A stretch of DNA of 64,000 nucleotides, from contig NZ_JANIDV010000005.1 of assembly GCF_026385505.1 (NCBI RefSeq), positions 58,081 to 122,080 of the forward strand. Reading direction: 5' to 3'. The stretch's first letter is position 1, and each line of letters begins with the position of its first letter. The DNA comes from Bombella dulcis (GTDB lineage: Bacteria; Pseudomonadota; Alphaproteobacteria; Acetobacterales; Acetobacteraceae). A program made the position numbers and the translations under genes. A model generated the notes under the pieces. That model was not told the DNA's origin. It saw only the letters and a program-made list of their open reading frames with translations, and did not search any database. Shown one piece after another: positions 1-8,907 of the stretch.

Positions 1-922
1 GGGAAAGTCCGGCAATCTCCAGCTTGCCGGGCTTCTGCCACAGCGTGCCAGCGGGGTCCTGCCAGAAGGCCTCGGCAGGATTTCCGGAATGCTGGAACGG
101 GCGTTTCAGCCACTGGATATAGCCTTCCCGGGCTTCCAGATGCTGGAGGGCCAGATGCATCTCTATGGGAGCTTCGGGCTGGAGGACGGCATCGCCACTA
201 TTGGGCAGGAGAATCTGCCGCAGAACGGGTGGAATGGCTCCGCCATTGCCACCGGGCAGCTGGAGGGCAAGGGACAGGCCATTCATGAGTGTATGGACAC
301 GCATCCCCTGCCCATAGCCTTCCACAACCAGCGTATCGGCTGAAAGTGTCTGGATGGTGAAGGGGCGTGACAGGGTTTTCCTGGTTGCAGCAGGGGCATC
401 CTCCGTACGGGTGATCTGAAGTTTGTTTAGCTGCATGTGTTCAAAGCGCAGGGAGGTCACATCTTCCGGCTCAAAAGACATGATGGCGGCCAGGGAGCGC
501 ATGCTGTCCGCCTCGCCATGCCCTTCATGAAGGGTTTCGGCCGAGGAGGGGATGAGGAGGTGGTGGAAGGAGGCTTCGGTGGCAGTGATGTGGTGAGTGT
601 GGTCCGTATAGCTGGGAGACTCCAGCAGCAGGCTGGCCAGACTCAGCGTTCCGCTGGAAAGGAGCTTGGGATAGCCGAAGCGGACCCGCTGTGCGTGGAA
701 ATCCGTCCCTTGATAATGGAAGGAGACGTCATACAGGGTCACCCCGCCAAGCAGGAGGGCAGGCCGGACTTTGCTGTAATGGAAAACGGCTCCGGCGGGC
801 AGGGCCGTCCTGAAACGTTCCAGCGCATGGGAGAGGCGGTTTCCGGCTTCCCGGTAAATGCCCAGCCCCCCCATGATGAGGACAAGAATGGCCAGACAGA
901 AGGGAAGCCTTAACCGTTGCAT
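1..922 (-). CDS. Membrane-anchored hypothetical protein, truncated by the left window edge
   Basis: The minus strand is open from an ATG at 922 down to base 1, giving at least 307 codons without a stop. The N-terminus has a short basic start followed by a hydrophobic segment (about residues 6-20), consistent with a signal anchor or uncleaved signal peptide. The rest is soluble-looking and Leu-rich, with alternating beta-like stretches such as YSKVRPALLLGGVTLYDVSF. That style resembles AsmA/DUF748-type envelope proteins, but I cannot confirm the family. It is transcribed divergently from rplM. The C-terminus lies outside the window, so full length and function are unknown. Smaller plus-strand frames over the same bases are shadows. 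Confidence 0.6.
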   Translation of the reverse strand, partial: MQRLRLPFCLAILVLIMGGLGIYREAGNRLSHALERFRTALPAGAVFHYSKVRPALLLGGVTLYDVSFHYQGTDFHAQRVRFGYPKLLSSGTLSLASLLLESPSYTDHTHHITATEASFHHLLIPSSAETLHEGHGEADSMRSLAAIMSFEPEDVTSLRFEHMQLNKLQITRTEDAPAATRKTLSRPFTIQTLSADTLVVEGYGQGMRVHTLMNGLSLALQLPGGNGGAIPPVLRQILLPNSGDAVLQPEAPIEMHLALQHLEAREGYIQWLKRPFQHSGNPAEAFWQDPAGTLWQKPGKLEIAGLS

Positions 923-1253
923 GCTGACATACCTCACTTGGGCACTCTGGATATGAGCCAGCACAATAGCCGCTGGTAGGGCTGTGGGCAAACGGGGGGT
1001 GACACCGGCCGTGCAGAATTATTTTACGGTATCAAGATACCACATGAAGAAAAATGGCAGTTTCCAGCCCCTTTTGGGCTGTCCGGTATGAAAAGGAGGG
1101 CTTGACCTTTTCCGTCTCACCCGCAATAAGGCCACATCCTGAATCTGTTTCCGGCTTCGGGATGTTCTGCCTGTCACGGGCGGGGCATCGTCGGGGACAG
1201 CCCTTTTCCTGGTGCTGCGATGTTGCGGCACCTCAAACTGGAAATGATACGTC
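923..1253. other. Intergenic region with divergent promoters and the rplM leader
   Basis: About 330 bases separate the divergent gene at 922 from rplM. A TTGACC hexamer lies near 1102, about 150 bases before rplM. Downstream is a possible long hairpin built on CTGTC (about 1170) and GACAG (about 1198). Ribosomal operons often carry structured leaders, but I cannot match this to a named one. The minus-strand frame 1019-1459 mostly overlaps rplM and has no protein-like features. Confidence 0.3.
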
Positions 1254-1724
1254 ATGAAGACCACACTTTCGCTGAAACCCGCGGAGGTGACGAGAAACTG
1301 GATCCTGATCGATGCCGAAGGGCTGGTTCTGGGCCGTCTCGCCACCATCATTGCCACCCGTCTGCGTGGCAAGCACAAGCCGCAGTACACACCGCACGTT
1401 GACTGTGGTGATGCGGTTGTCGTCATCAACGCTGAGAAGATCGCCCTGACAGGCAACAAGGTCGGTCAGAAGCTTTTCCACTACCACACCGGCCATCCGG
1501 GTGGGATCAAGGAGCGTACCATCACGCAGCGTCTCGAGGGCAAGAACCCCGGTCAGGTCGTGGAGAAGGCTGTCGAGCGCATGATCACCCGTGGTCCGCT
1601 CCAGCGTGCCCAGATGAAGCACCTGTATGTCTATGCCGGTACGGAGCACCCGCATGAGGGCCAGAAGCCCGTCAAGCTGGACGTTGCTTCCCTGAACCGC
1701 AAGAATACCCTGAAACGTCAGTAA
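1254..1724 (+). CDS. rplM: 50S ribosomal protein L13
   Basis: Component of the large ribosomal subunit that binds 23S rRNA early in assembly. The 156-residue length matches alphaproteobacterial L13. Family landmarks are visible: [17 protein letters not shown] near residue 15, [11 protein letters not shown] near 54, the basic HYHTGHPGG segment near 77 and GMITRGPL-like [10 protein letters not shown] near 107. The start follows a GGAAATGA Shine-Dalgarno-like stretch. rpsI follows 11 bases after the stop, the standard L13-S9 operon. Confidence 0.98.
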   Translation: MKTTLSLKPAEVTRNWILIDAEGLVLGRLATIIATRLRGKHKPQYTPHVDCGDAVVVINAEKIALTGNKVGQKLFHYHTGHPGGIKERTITQRLEGKNPGQVVEKAVERMITRGPLQRAQMKHLYVYAGTEHPHEGQKPVKLDVASLNRKNTLKRQ

Positions 1725-1735
1725 GGCCTGCCAAC

Positions 1736-2239
1736 ATGTCAGAAACTCAAGAGCGTCCCGCCGCCGAGCTTACCGGCACTCTGCAGGACCTGGCCAATGC
1801 GGCTCCTGCTGTTGCCAATGCAGCTCCTGTCTACGAAGCCAAGCGTGATGCGCAGGGCCGTTCCTATGCAACGGGCCGTCGTAAGGACGCTGTGGCCCGT
1901 GTGTGGATCAAGCCGGGCAAGGGTGAGATCACCGTCAATGGCCGTCCGGTCACGAACTATTTCGCACGCCCCGTGCTGCGCATGCTGATCACACAGCCTT
2001 TCCTGCTGACAGACCGCTACAACCAGTTTGACGTGTACTGCACGGTTACTGGCGGTGGTCTTTCCGGTCAGGCCGGTGCTGTCCGTCACGGCATTTCCCG
2101 TGCCCTGACTCATTATGAGCCGGAGCTGCGTGGCGTGCTGAAGATGGCCGGCTTCCTGACCCGTGACAGCCGTGTTGTCGAGCGTAAGAAGTACGGTAAG
2201 GCCAAGGCTCGCCGTTCCTTCCAGTTCTCCAAACGCTGA
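1736..2239 (+). CDS. rpsI: 30S ribosomal protein S9
   Basis: Component of the small-subunit head; its basic C-terminal tail reaches the P-site tRNA. The core begins at about residue 44 with [20 protein letters not shown], and it ends with the expected [17 protein letters not shown] tail. At 167 residues it is longer than the roughly 130-residue bacterial norm because of an Ala-rich N-terminal extension of about 40 residues, common in alphaproteobacteria. It is cotranscribed with rplM and followed by a terminator. Confidence 0.98.
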   Translation: MSETQERPAAELTGTLQDLANAAPAVANAAPVYEAKRDAQGRSYATGRRKDAVARVWIKPGKGEITVNGRPVTNYFARPVLRMLITQPFLLTDRYNQFDVYCTVTGGGLSGQAGAVRHGISRALTHYEPELRGVLKMAGFLTRDSRVVERKKYGKAKARRSFQFSKR

Positions 2240-2274
2240 TCTTTCAGTCTCACGGAAAACTGGCTTGTGCCGGG

Positions 2275-2308
2275 AAAACCCTCACCCTTCCGGGTGGGGG
2301 TTTTTTCT
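2275..2308 (+). terminator. Rho-independent terminator of rplM-rpsI
   Basis: A 13-bp stem (AAAACCCTCACCC paired with GGGTGGGGGTTTT, allowing a G-T pair) with a TTCC loop is followed by a T run. It lies 36 bases after the rpsI stop. Confidence 0.88.
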
Positions 2309-2464
2309 TGGTGTCATGGCGGCAGCCGTTTGGGCTGGATGAAATAAAATTTCAAAAATATGTTATTATGGGACACAGTATTTCGTATATTATCCCCTTG
2401 ACGGAACAGCACATAATTTCCGAAATGTAACTCCTCTGAATTGACCGGTAAGGCAGGAAACATC

Positions 2465-3550
2465 ATGGCAGAGTTCAGCATTGAGCGGACAGCGACCCCC
2501 ACATCAGCCGAGCAGCGACAGGCCCTGATGGTGGACCCGAAGTTCGGGCGTGTCTTCACGGATCATATGGCGGTCATCCGCTACACGGACGGGAAGGGCT
2601 GGCATGATGCCAGAATCATTCCCCGTCAGCCTCTGCAGATCGATCCAGCTTCTACCGTGCTGCATTATGGGCAGGAGATTTTTGAAGGGCTGAAAGCCTA
2701 TCGTGGCAAGGGCGGGGGCGTTACCCTGTTCCGGCCGGAGGCCAATGCGGCCCGTTTCGCAGCTTCGGCCCGCCGGCTTTCCATGGCGGAACTGCCGGAA
2801 GAGCTTTTTCTTGGTGCCATCAGGGAGCTGTTGAAAGTTGACCATGACTGGGTGCCGTCCAATCCGGAGCAGAGCCTCTATCTGCGCCCGTTCATGATCT
2901 CCAATGAAGTGTTTCTGGGCGTGAAGCGGGCTAATGAATATCTGTTCATCGTGCTGGCCAGCCCTGTGGGTGGCTACTTCAGCGGGAATGGCAGCATTCC
3001 GGTCTGGGTGTCCGAGACCTATACCCGTGCAGCCCCCGGTGGGACGGGAGAGGCCAAATGTGGTGGCAATTATGCGTCCAGCCTGCTGCCGCAGCAGGAG
3101 GCGACGGATCATGGCTGTAGCCAGGTGCTCTTCCTTGATGCGAAGGAACGCCGCTACATTGATGAAATGGGTGGGATGAACGTCATGTTTGTGCGCAAGG
3201 ATGGCAGTGTGGTGACGCCGCCGCTTGGTGGCACAATCCTGCGGGGCATCACGAGGGACAGCATCATCAAGCTGGGCCGCAGGATGGGTCTGACGATGGT
3301 GGAGGAGCCTCTGGCCATTGATGACGTGTTCAGGGCTGCTGAGGCAGGTGAGATCACGGAGGCTTTTGCCTGTGGTACGGCGGCGGTTATTTCACCGATT
3401 GGCGAATTCCGCCGGGAATCCGGTTCCGTGGCCTTTGGTGATGGCAAAACGGCTGGTCCGGTCACCATGAAGCTGCGCAATGCCCTCTGTGCCCTTCAGC
3501 GTGGTGAAGAGGCAGACCCGTTCGGCTGGGTTCACACGGTGTCTCTCTGA
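2465..3550 (+). CDS. ilvE: Branched-chain amino acid aminotransferase
   Basis: PLP-dependent class IV aminotransferase that carries out the last step of Val, Leu and Ile synthesis (2-oxo acid plus glutamate). The 361-residue form matches the subgroup with LHYGQEIFEGLKAYRG near residue 68 and AKCGGNYASSL near 196, whose Lys should form the Schiff base with PLP. GGTILRGITRDSI near 256 and CGTAAVISPIG near 307 (cofactor phosphate binding) are also present. I chose ATG 2465 because AAGGCAGGAA lies just upstream; an in-frame start at 2441 has no better ribosome site. The gene stands alone and is convergent with the Sel1-repeat gene. Confidence 0.95.
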   Translation: MAEFSIERTATPTSAEQRQALMVDPKFGRVFTDHMAVIRYTDGKGWHDARIIPRQPLQIDPASTVLHYGQEIFEGLKAYRGKGGGVTLFRPEANAARFAASARRLSMAELPEELFLGAIRELLKVDHDWVPSNPEQSLYLRPFMISNEVFLGVKRANEYLFIVLASPVGGYFSGNGSIPVWVSETYTRAAPGGTGEAKCGGNYASSLLPQQEATDHGCSQVLFLDAKERRYIDEMGGMNVMFVRKDGSVVTPPLGGTILRGITRDSIIKLGRRMGLTMVEEPLAIDDVFRAAEAGEITEAFACGTAAVISPIGEFRRESGSVAFGDGKTAGPVTMKLRNALCALQRGEEADPFGWVHTVSL

Positions 3551-3578
3551 AACGTGTCTGATGAAAGCCGGAGACCAG

Positions 3579-4337
3579 TCATCTGGTCTTCGGCATGGCG
3601 GCATCCAGCCGTGCAAGAAGCGTTTTCATGAGGTCCGGGTCCTGAGGGGCATCGGGCTGGGTCAGTTCCCGGTACATGGCCTGAAGGATGTCCGGCGTGG
3701 CGTCCTGCACGGCCATGCGCCAGTAACGCAGGGCTTCATCCGGTCGACCCAGGCCAACCAGGGCCGTGGCGTAGTTGTGCTGGCCCCGGTAATCGCCACC
3801 ATCAGCGGAACGCTGATACCATTCCAGTGCGGCGATGGGGTTGGCGGGGGTTTCCCATCCTTCTTCGATGAAACGGGCCAGCAGGTTCATGGATTTCGCA
3901 TGGCCCCGCAGAGCCGCACGGCGGAAGAGCATGAAGGCGTCCCGTCGGCTGGCTTCCACGCCCATGCCCCGCATATGGCAGATGCCGAGATTATAGGTGC
4001 CCCACAGGTCGTCCAGTTCCGCTGCCTTCCGGTAATAGCGTACGGCATCTTCAAGGCTTAGAGGGCATCCCCAGCCGAACTGGGCACAGCGGCCCAGCAT
4101 GTTATAGGCAGGCCCGTAATTGGCCGCTGCTGCAATGGAGAACCATTCCCGTGCCCGGTCCACATCCCGGGGCACATACTGGCTGTCCAGCAGGGCTTTC
4201 CCCCAGAGCACCTGTTCCAGCACATGCCCGTTCTGTGCCTGACGGTATATTTCCGCCAGATTGTCCGGCAGGTCAGGCTTCTCGGGCCGATAGGCTGAAG
4301 ATTTGGTGAAGAACTGGTTGAGCCGGTTGAAAACCAT
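3579..4337 (-). CDS. Sel1-like repeat (TPR-type) protein
   Basis: A 252-residue protein made largely of Sel1-type helical repeats, which usually act as protein-interaction scaffolds. Repeats are visible as ALLDSQYVPRDVDRAREWFSIAA, GRCAQFGWGCPLSLEDAVRYYRKAAE-type, NLGICHMRGMGVEASRRDAF and ARFIEEGWETPANPIAALEWY-type units across residues 45-215. No signal peptide is evident, so it is probably cytosolic. Its AAGGA ribosome site overlaps the stop codon of the OLD-like gene upstream, so the two are probably cotranscribed. Base composition is native high GC, unlike that neighbour. Molecular function is unknown. Confidence 0.82.
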   Translation of the reverse strand: MVFNRLNQFFTKSSAYRPEKPDLPDNLAEIYRQAQNGHVLEQVLWGKALLDSQYVPRDVDRAREWFSIAAAANYGPAYNMLGRCAQFGWGCPLSLEDAVRYYRKAAELDDLWGTYNLGICHMRGMGVEASRRDAFMLFRRAALRGHAKSMNLLARFIEEGWETPANPIAALEWYQRSADGGDYRGQHNYATALVGLGRPDEALRYWRMAVQDATPDILQAMYRELTQPDAPQDPDLMKTLLARLDAAMPKTR

Positions 4338-4345
4338 GATGGTCC

Positions 4346-6114
4346 TTATTCTGTGGGCATGGGAGGAGTCTGAGGGGGAATTCCTTTTCTCTTGGGATTA
4401 TTCAGCCATTCTGCAATCTGATCAATGAAATCCCAGACATCGCCTTTTGCTGGTCTGACATAATCATCCTTACTTGGGTCGTCTCCCATTTTTTCAAATG
4501 CGGGGATTAGCCATTTTGAACCGTGTCTAGACTTGGGTATTTGTAGTTCAGGTAGCCAATTCTCCAACTCACCATGGGGGATTATGAAAATCCCATAATC
4601 TTTCCAGTATTTGATATGTTCTTTGGCAAATTGGAGGTCGTCGCCTTTGAGAATGGATATTCCTCCTTTTGATTTGTATTCCTTTTCTGATTTTTTTAGT
4701 CTTTCATTTATATCTGCTCTTTCTTCCCTAAGTGATTTTTTCTTTGGTTCAGGAATGTTTGCAGATTTTAGAAATTTATTCAGTTCATCATTTCCACATT
4801 TGAAGAAATCGATGTCACATATAGCGGCGGCCGGGATGCCAATTTCTCTGAGTGGAGCAAGTATTTCAGGGATAGTCTGTTTGTTTTGTGCATTCAGGAA
4901 AAGACAGTTTGGTATTCCCCTTCCTGCTTCTAATAGACGTTCATTGATTTCCTGATAAAAAGCTCGGTCTGAGTCTGCTTCAGTGACTATGACACTTTCG
5001 TAGAAAAGCCCCGCCATTACACCAGTTGAACGGAGTAAGGGATTTTTCATTAAATGAGATATGCGTTTGCTTTCTAACATACGGGCGGCTGCATGGCCTT
5101 CACGGTGTGTTAGCCTGACTATGTTGATTGGCACACCGGCCTGTATGCACCCCATGAGGAAGTGGGAGCTGTGTGTTGCGGCAAGCATCTGCTTTGTACC
5201 GTCGGTTTGAGACAACAATCTAGCTATTTCGAGGCCTAGTTTGAAAGCAAGTGGGGGATGTAAAAAGGCTTCTGGTTCGTCTATTAAAATCAGACGTGGA
5301 TCACCTGCAATTATTTCTGATATGATACCAATGAAAGATTTTAATCCGTCACTTGATTCTGAAACGAGATGAGCTTTTTTATGGAATTCAATGGATGGTT
5401 CATTGAGTCCTTTTTCTAAGTCATCGGATATTGGAGGGGTGGGAGAAAGTCTGAGGCGAAGGTGCTTTCCATCTGTCGGATCCATGACTACGTAGCGATT
5501 GAATCCTCTGAAAATTATATTTCTAAATTCGTTACGTAAGTTGTTATTGCGGAATAATTTTTGGAAACTAAGTACAGGTCTATTGTGTAAGTTGCCTATG
5601 GGTTGTTGATTGATGATATCCATACGATTGTGGCCATCAAGAAAAATTGTACATTGGTTTGTATAAGTGCTTATGAAGAAAGGTCTGTGATCTGGTGAGT
5701 TTGGGTAGAAAGAAACTTCTTCTAAAAAAGATTTTCTATCATCCTTATCTAATTCTAAAAAACACTCTTGATATTCATTCATGTAAGGCTTATCAAGGTA
5801 GTCATATATAACTTCTACTGAATTTTTTGAAAAATCTTCTATGGTTTTTTCATCTTTTTTTTAAATATGATCTCTTCCAATAAAAGATTTTCATTATATT
5901 TTTCATCGGGTTCATTTTCATGTAATGGCGACGAATATTCGTCATCAAACGAATTCTCAATGCCGTCCTTCATAAGTTCAATATAGATTTCTCTGAGTAG
6001 TTTGCTTTTTCCTGAATTGTTCGGGCCAACAATTATCGTAATATTTTGAGGATTAATTTTTAAAGAGGGGGTGTTTTGGCCTGAGCCAAATTTAAGTTTT
6101 ATGTTTTCGATCAT
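4346..6114 (-). pseudogene. OLD-like ATPase/TOPRIM nuclease, split by a -1 frameshift (mutation or recoding)
   Basis: Two minus-strand frames, 6114-5839 and 5782-4346, together encode one protein of about 589 residues. The N-terminal part has a Walker A motif, GPNNSGKS (about residue 30). The second part has Walker B (LILIDEPEAFLHP), an ATHSSHF switch segment, and a C-terminal TOPRIM-like domain with VIVTEADSD and the acidic ICDID motif. This is the layout of OLD-family ATP-dependent nucleases, many of which act in anti-phage defence (family knowledge; the role here is inferred). The frames join only if the ribosome moves back one base inside an eight-A run at 5862-5855; the -1 frame has a TAA just upstream. 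Composition is clearly lower in GC than its surroundings. No UvrD-like Gabija partner is adjacent. Confidence 0.75.
5851..5878 (-). promoter_or_regulatory. Candidate -1 frameshift signal: SD-like element plus A_AAA_AAG heptamer
   Basis: In the upstream frame the codons read TTT AAA AAA AAG ATG. The heptamer A_AAA_AAG (5860-5854) is in the correct phase for tandem -1 slippage, and slippage there leads straight into the downstream TOPRIM-containing frame. A GGAAGAG sequence lies at 5878-5872, about 11 bases upstream, similar to the spacing of the stimulatory Shine-Dalgarno element in E. coli dnaX. No strong hairpin is visible downstream. A plain one-base loss in the homopolymer would give the same sequence. 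Confidence 0.4.
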
Positions 6115-6211
6115 GAGATGTTGCCAACGAACTATATGGGATTAATTCCCGGAAAGGTAGGCACTATATCCTAAATTGCAAGGTGGAAGTTTTTGTTATG
6201 GAAAGCCCCCT

Positions 6212-6298
6212 TGGTGCGCGCTGCGGGACTTGAACCCGCACGTTCTAACTGAACTCGAGATTTTAAGTCTCGTGCGTCTACCATTCCGCCAAGCGCGC
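6212..6298 (-). tRNA. tRNA-Leu (anticodon TAA)
   Basis: The minus strand folds as a class II tRNA with a 6-bp GCGCGC/GCGCGC acceptor core and encoded CCA (6214-6212). The anticodon stem GAGA/TCTC flanks loop CTTAAAA with anticodon TAA. A long variable arm and a T-arm with GTTCAAGTC are present. The low-GC OLD-like gene lies just beyond its 3' end, a typical integration position, but I found no copy of the tRNA 3' end at the far boundary near 4340. Confidence 0.96.
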
Positions 6299-6314
6299 AG
6301 AGGAAGTGGAGGGC

Positions 6315-6986
6315 TTATACCATAGCCAGCAGGCGGGCACCATTCTGTGTAAGCCATTTTTCAGCTTTTTTGCGGCCCACCTGTCCGCCCGGAGAGTACT
6401 GATCCACCAGTTTCCAGAAGTCCGGCCCATGATTGAAATGGCTGAGATGGGCCAGTTCATGCACCATGACATAAGTATAGATGTCCGGTGGGGCCATGAT
6501 GAGCCGCCAGCTGAGCATGATGCACCCCTGTCGTGTGCAGCTGCCCCAGCGGCTTCTGACATCACGCAGGCTGAGTTTCGTGGGGCGGGCGTTCATGCGC
6601 AGGCTCTGCTGCTGGAAGAGGGGCGGGAAAAGAGCTTCCGCCTGACGTTTCAGGAAGGAGAGCAGATAGCGGGCATGTTCCTCGGAGGGGTGGCCGATAT
6701 GCAGCCCATCATTCGTCAGGCGTGTGCGGCCATCCAGTGTCATGGTGGGCAGGATGGGCGTGGGCGTGCCTTCAAGCCATATCAGTCCCTGTTCCACGGC
6801 GGAGTGGGGCAGGTCTTCAAGGGCCTGTGCGACCCATTGGGACTGGCTCTGGAGAAAGCGCATTCCCTGCTGGCGGGTGACGCCGGTGGGCAGGGTAACG
6901 ATGATGGCCCGTCTGCGAATGTCCAGACGAAGAATGATCCGCTTTGCCCGTGAAGACACACGCCAGAGAACAGGCGGGGCGAGCAT
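6315..6986 (-). CDS. YgjP-like (DUF45/M48-type) zinc metallopeptidase domain protein
   Basis: A 223-residue protein with the hallmark VMVHELAHLSHFNHGPDFW near residue 170. HELAH supplies two zinc-binding His residues, and the later His in FNHGPDFW is the likely third ligand. SLRDVRSRWGSC upstream is also typical of this family. The N-terminal half (SSRAKRIILRLDIRRRAIIVTLP) is the usual beta-rich leader of YgjP-like proteins. The substrate is unknown for the family. Its start lies 6 bases after the YcgN-like gene stop, so it is the third gene of a minus-strand run with the PotD-like gene. Confidence 0.88.
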   Translation of the reverse strand: MLAPPVLWRVSSRAKRIILRLDIRRRAIIVTLPTGVTRQQGMRFLQSQSQWVAQALEDLPHSAVEQGLIWLEGTPTPILPTMTLDGRTRLTNDGLHIGHPSEEHARYLLSFLKRQAEALFPPLFQQQSLRMNARPTKLSLRDVRSRWGSCTRQGCIMLSWRLIMAPPDIYTYVMVHELAHLSHFNHGPDFWKLVDQYSPGGQVGRKKAEKWLTQNGARLLAMV

Positions 6987-6992
6987 CAGGTT

Positions 6993-7487
6993 TCAGCCGT
7001 CATGTCTGTGGGGCAGGGAGATGCAGGGTGCGGAATGTTCCGGCCATTCCCCGGGCCAGTCAGCGATGTGATTCTCCAGCATTCCGGCCCGCCGTTCGCT
7101 GATGCAGCGGCCACTGGCAGAGGCTCCGGCCCTGATGACCGTTTCGCTGGTGCCACTGCGGAGGGGGTGCCAGTCCGGCAGGTCGAGGCCATCATGCAGC
7201 AGGCGATAGGCGCAGCTGGGTGGGAGCCAGTCTATGTCATCCAGAAGCTCAGGTGTCAGGGAGACACAGTCAGGGACACGGCGGTGGCGTTTCTCGTAAT
7301 CAGTGCAGCGGCATGTCTTGGTGTCGAGCAGACGGCAGGACACGTCCGTCCAGACAATGTCATCCGTATCTTCATCCCGCAGCTTGTTCAGGCAGCAGCG
7401 GCCGCAGCCATCACAGAGCGATTCCCACTGGTCTGGTGTCATGTTCTGAAGGGAAGTGGTCTGCCAGAAGGGAAGCGGATCTGTCAT
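6993..7487 (-). CDS. YcgN-like cysteine-cluster protein (UPF0260 type)
   Basis: A 164-residue cytosolic protein with a conserved Cys array: [13 protein letters not shown] near residue 25, then [21 protein letters not shown] and PPSCAYRLL. The pattern is that of the YkgJ/YcgN family, probable metal or Fe-S binding proteins of unknown function. I chose ATG 7487 because the longer in-frame start at 7556 would overlap the upstream PotD-like gene by 50 bases and homologues start near the MTDPLPFW region. It lies between the PotD-like and YgjP-like genes with short spacers, suggesting one transcript. Confidence 0.85.
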   Translation of the reverse strand: MTDPLPFWQTTSLQNMTPDQWESLCDGCGRCCLNKLRDEDTDDIVWTDVSCRLLDTKTCRCTDYEKRHRRVPDCVSLTPELLDDIDWLPPSCAYRLLHDGLDLPDWHPLRSGTSETVIRAGASASGRCISERRAGMLENHIADWPGEWPEHSAPCISLPHRHDG

Positions 7488-7506
7488 CGTTGGAACGGCT
7501 CTGCCT

Positions 7507-8409
7507 TTAAGGAGCGGGTGGTGGAGACTGAGCAAGCCATGCATTGAAACGCTCACTCAGGAAGATGGCATGTGTTGCCCAGAAACTGTCACTGATTTCA
7601 AGTGATTCGGTCGGCATGGGGTCAGGAATGCTGGCCAGACGTGGCGGGCCGGTCAGGAGGATTTTCCTTGTTTCGCTGGATTTTTCGGCAGGGAGCGTGG
7701 CCGGGATGCTCCAGACAGCCGGACTGTACAGGATGTTCTTCATCTGGGCCTGATAGGGGCGTGCCAGGGTGTTTCTGGTCTGGGGGGAGAGAATGATGGC
7801 ACTGGGCGTTATGCCCATCAGCACCGTCTGTTCCTGGAGGATATGATAGGCTTCCGCAGGAGAACGCCACCAGATGATATAGGGCCGGAGCTGGCTGAGC
7901 TTGTGAAAGGCCCTGTCGATCCCTGCTGATGTGGAGAGCTGGGCGTAGATTTTCTTTGGCGGGACGCCATCAGCCAGCAGGGCGAGTTCCAGCGTCAGGC
8001 GTGGCCCCCGGAAGAAGGCCCTCTGGCCGGGATAGCGGGCGACGTCCCACAGGGCGGCCCAGTGCGGCGGTGCCGTGAGGCGGGAGGAGTCCCAGAACAG
8101 GACACTGCGGAAGAAACCGGCAGGCTGGCCGCACTGGCCAAGGGCATGGATGGGCTGAAGCCACGCCCGGGCACAGGCAATGGCGGATTCCGTACTGTCC
8201 AGCATGATGGCCTGCACATGCTGCGGGCGGGCAAGCGTCAGCTGTTCAATGTCATCCAGGCTGTTTCCGCTGCGGTTCAGAAAATGGAAGGGGCGATTTT
8301 CTGACGTTGTGGTGACGAAATTATGCCCCGGTATGGCCCAGTAATAGGTTGGCGCAGCCCTGAGAGGGGACGGAGTCGCCATCAGGGCCGCAAGGGCCAG
8401 TATGGTCAT
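7507..8409 (-). CDS. PotD-like extracellular solute-binding protein (polyamine type)
   Basis: A 300-residue predicted periplasmic protein. The first 20 residues are hydrophobic and end in RAAP, like a signal peptide, although the basic start region is missing. The core [21 protein letters not shown] followed by [16 protein letters not shown] and [15 protein letters not shown] matches the inter-lobe region of spermidine/putrescine-binding proteins (PotD/PotF/YdcS). No ABC permease or ATPase gene is adjacent, so it is an orphan here. ATG 8409 is used; GTG 8415 is an alternative. No clear Shine-Dalgarno sequence precedes either, and the frame stays open upstream to about 8547 without an ATG, so the true start is uncertain. 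Confidence 0.72.
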   Translation of the reverse strand: MTILALAALMATPSPLRAAPTYYWAIPGHNFVTTTSENRPFHFLNRSGNSLDDIEQLTLARPQHVQAIMLDSTESAIACARAWLQPIHALGQCGQPAGFFRSVLFWDSSRLTAPPHWAALWDVARYPGQRAFFRGPRLTLELALLADGVPPKKIYAQLSTSAGIDRAFHKLSQLRPYIIWWRSPAEAYHILQEQTVLMGITPSAIILSPQTRNTLARPYQAQMKNILYSPAVWSIPATLPAEKSSETRKILLTGPPRLASIPDPMPTESLEISDSFWATHAIFLSERFNAWLAQSPPPAP

Positions 8410-8907
8410 GACCACGCAGCGGATGGTCGGGCAGATGTCCGTCAGGAGATGGCTGAAGGCGTGACGTACCGTAGCGGGGCAGGACAGACGGCGGCCTCCA
8501 GGTAGAGAGGGGGGGCAGACGTTGGTGGCCCTGGGGACGGGATGTTCTCATAGTGTTGCGGCACCATACGGACATGAAGGGTGAGAGCAGTTATGATATG
8601 TAGTGGCCAAGTCGGGAACTGGTCGAAGTGGCGGGAGAGTATATAATAATCCTTGAAACTTCGTTACATATGGCGGGAGAAAGTGTGAACGAACATTTTT
8701 GTGCCTTTTTTGTGAGGTATCCTCGAAAAGAGATACTGTTTTTCTGAAGATGAAGTTCTTCCATCCGGAACCGGTGGAGTGCTTTGGTTTTCGTTGGTGC
8801 AGTGCTATATGGGGCGGTAGCCTGCGGAGGGATACGGCCTTGCCAGTTTTTTCTCCAGCATGAGCTTTGCACGTTTTCATGAATCTGGAATAGGCAGGAG
8901 TCGTATC
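8410..8907. other. Intergenic region between divergent genes
   Basis: About 500 bases separate the PotD-like gene from the membrane protein at 8908. The half near 8600-8760 is visibly more AT-rich, as expected for promoters. The minus-strand frames at 8548-8880 and 8591-8872 have no ribosome site, domain or normal composition. I see no RNA gene. Confidence 0.3.

Noticed and set aside
4330..6298. Genomic island with att repeats at tRNA-Leu
   Set aside because: The tRNA and low-GC gene suggest integration, but no integrase and no copy of the tRNA 3' end were found at the other boundary. Only the compositional difference is supported.
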